This document shows positions 62,892 to 64,000 of a stretch of 64,000 nt of DNA, piece by piece. How positions within the stretch are numbered: the first letter of the stretch is position 1; every line of letters begins with the position of its first letter. The notes under the pieces are model-generated. The model saw only the letters and a program-made list of their open reading frames with translations, made no database searches and had not been told where the DNA came from. The stretch is from Rariglobus hedericola (lineage in GTDB: Bacteria; Verrucomicrobiota; Verrucomicrobiia; Opitutales; Opitutaceae): the NCBI RefSeq assembly GCF_007559335.1, contig NZ_VMBG01000001.1:620001-684000 (forward strand). Direction: 5' to 3'. Made by a program: the position numbers and the translations under genes.

Positions 62892-63752
62892 ATGGATGCC
62901 GCCACTCTGGCCGAGATTAACTCGCTTGAAAGCGCACTGAACGGCTGCAAACGACATCCGTTACCGCCCGACTTGGAAGCGCGCAGGCATGCCTTGCTCG
63001 CCCGTCATCTGGGATACGAGCCTCGTCGGCCGCTGCCGATTGTTTACGTGATCGGTGACAGTCATTCCGCCTTTTTCGCCGGAGCCGAAAGCTGCCGGTT
63101 TAAAAAAGGGCGTGGCATTTTCACGGGATTCTTTCGCCGTCGTTACGTTGGCGCATTCACGGAGTTGTTGCCCGTGTTCCGCGTGTTCCATGTTGGACCC
63201 GGCACGGCATGGAAGGCCGATGATCACGGCTCCTCCACGCGCAGCCGGGAAAAAATCGATGCGCTCATCCGTCACGATATTCCAAAGGGCGCGACCATCC
63301 TCGTGGCCTTTGGCGAAATCGATTGTCGCTGCCATATTCCCCGTGCCGTGCTCGCCGGCCAATCGATCGAACAGGCGGTGGACGCAACCTTGGCGCGCTT
63401 CATGCGCTTGGTGGATCGGCTGAGCAGTCTCGGGTTTCGCATGGCGGTGTGGGGACCACCGGCCGTTGGTCTGCTCAAAGAGGGCAAACCCGACGAACCC
63501 TTTCCCGCCACCGGCACCTACGAACTGCGTTTACAGGTGACTCATGCCTATTGTGAGGCGTTGGCCCGCGCTTGTGCGCAACGGCACGTGCCCTGCGTAT
63601 GCCTGGCCGGAACCTATCACGACTGGAACGAGCGCCCGGACAGGCGAAACTTTCTCGATAACGCGCATGTGTCGCAAAATTTAATGCCCCTCGCTCTGCG
63701 TTTGCTAACCGCCGCGAATGTCCTGAATCTTCCCGCATCCACGTCCCGATGA
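62892..63752 (+). CDS. SGNH/GDSL-like protein
   Basis: Predicted esterase or acyl-transferring fold, function unknown. The 286-residue protein has YVIGDSHSAFFAG at about residues 54-60 (GDSHS in place of the GDSL block), then the region ILVAFGEIDCRCHI (G and D/N-block position) and a C-terminal DWNERPDRRNFLDNAHVSQNLMPLAL (DxxH). Such proteins occur beside glycosyltransferases in surface-polysaccharide loci. The ATG at 62892 is used; a TTG lies two codons upstream. It overlaps the next gene by 4 bases (ATGA). Confidence 0.65.
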   Translation: MDAATLAEINSLESALNGCKRHPLPPDLEARRHALLARHLGYEPRRPLPIVYVIGDSHSAFFAGAESCRFKKGRGIFTGFFRRRYVGAFTELLPVFRVFHVGPGTAWKADDHGSSTRSREKIDALIRHDIPKGATILVAFGEIDCRCHIPRAVLAGQSIEQAVDATLARFMRLVDRLSSLGFRMAVWGPPAVGLLKEGKPDEPFPATGTYELRLQVTHAYCEALARACAQRHVPCVCLAGTYHDWNERPDRRNFLDNAHVSQNLMPLALRLLTAANVLNLPASTSR

Positions 63753-64000
63753 ACACGCCCCCCGTCAACATCCTCTGCATCAAGTGGGGCACTCGCTACG
63801 GCCCGCATTACGTCAACATCCTGCGTCGTTCGGTGTCCCGTCACCTCAACCGCCCGTTCATTTTCCACTGCTGCACGGAGGATGCCACCGGGCTCGATCC
63901 TGAGATTCGGGTCATTCCGTTTCCGGCCGATCCCGGCTTAAAGCGCGGATGGCCCGACGTGCTGGTGAAACTGATGGTGACTAAGGATGGTTTCGGCGGA
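63749..64000 (+). CDS. Probable glycosyltransferase (partial, C-terminus off the window)
   Basis: Only 84 residues are present. They start MNTPPVNILCIKWGTRYGPHYVNILRRSVSRHL, then FIFHCCTEDATGLDPEIRVIPF and RGWPDVLVKLMVTKDG. The opening ILCIKWGTRYGPHYVN and the FxCxTxD pattern are typical of GT-A-fold glycosyltransferases related to LPS and capsule synthesis. The start codon overlaps the SGNH-like stop, so the two are an operon. The family cannot be fixed without the rest. Confidence 0.55.
   Translation, partial: MNTPPVNILCIKWGTRYGPHYVNILRRSVSRHLNRPFIFHCCTEDATGLDPEIRVIPFPADPGLKRGWPDVLVKLMVTKDGFGG

Overview
The window is 64 kb of GC-rich, gene-dense bacterial chromosome. Gene content and gene styles point to a Gram-negative of the Verrucomicrobiota, most likely near Opitutaceae. 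The clues are ammonium transporters with a cleavable leader and a short helical N-terminal extension, DUF3300 and PA14-like secreted proteins, an enlarged LepB, and an OleA/OleB pair. The lineage call is inference from protein style; there is no rRNA gene here.

Layout. 1-9.9 kb: lysine/peptidoglycan precursor genes (dapB partial, dapA), a PilT/PilU-like ATPase, fabD, lepA, lepB, a secreted DUF3300 protein and malQ. 10.1-14.6 kb: nitrogen block, PII protein plus two tandem amt genes, each preceded by a small ORF with a signal peptide. 14.6-20.3 kb: UPF0114 membrane protein, the overlapping operon fabZ-fabI-oleA-oleB, a secreted PA14-like protein and a GT61 glycosyltransferase. 20.3-26.9 kb: DEAD-box helicase, glutathione peroxidase, a CrtI/RetSat-type FAD oxidoreductase, an EamA transporter, ohr, and the convergent tRNA-modification genes trhO and trmO. 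27.0-31.6 kb: a HipBA-type toxin-antitoxin pair, then a minus-strand ketosynthase-ACP-FAD oxidoreductase set with a terminator inside it. 31.6-40.5 kb: galE, an NtrC-type regulator, a site-2 protease, a four-gene ABC exporter/AttH/SDR operon and tRNA-Ala(GGC). 40.5-49 kb: a TonB/ExbB/ExbD set, PfkB kinase, tmk, holB, two alpha/beta hydrolases plus the remnant of a third, and a secreted beta-helix lipoprotein. 49.2-56.1 kb: mutS, overlapped tail-to-tail by a 1,450-residue STAND NTPase with an N-terminal nuclease-like domain, probably an Avs-type anti-phage gene of lower GC. 56.2-64 kb: a VOC/PhnB protein, a PLP aminotransferase, ftsH, tilS, serS, an SGNH-like protein and the start of a probable glycosyltransferase.

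Themes. Between 15 and 32 kb lie fatty-acid-type enzymes outside the core fab set (FabZ, FabI, OleA, OleB, a KAS, an ACP, two CrtI-like oxidoreductases). They could serve a long-chain hydrocarbon or polyene pathway, but oleC and oleD are absent from the window. Several short inverted-repeat families sit between genes. One 33-bp repeat lies in frame inside two unrelated genes, mutS and an FAD oxidoreductase, and adds the same 11-residue peptide to both.
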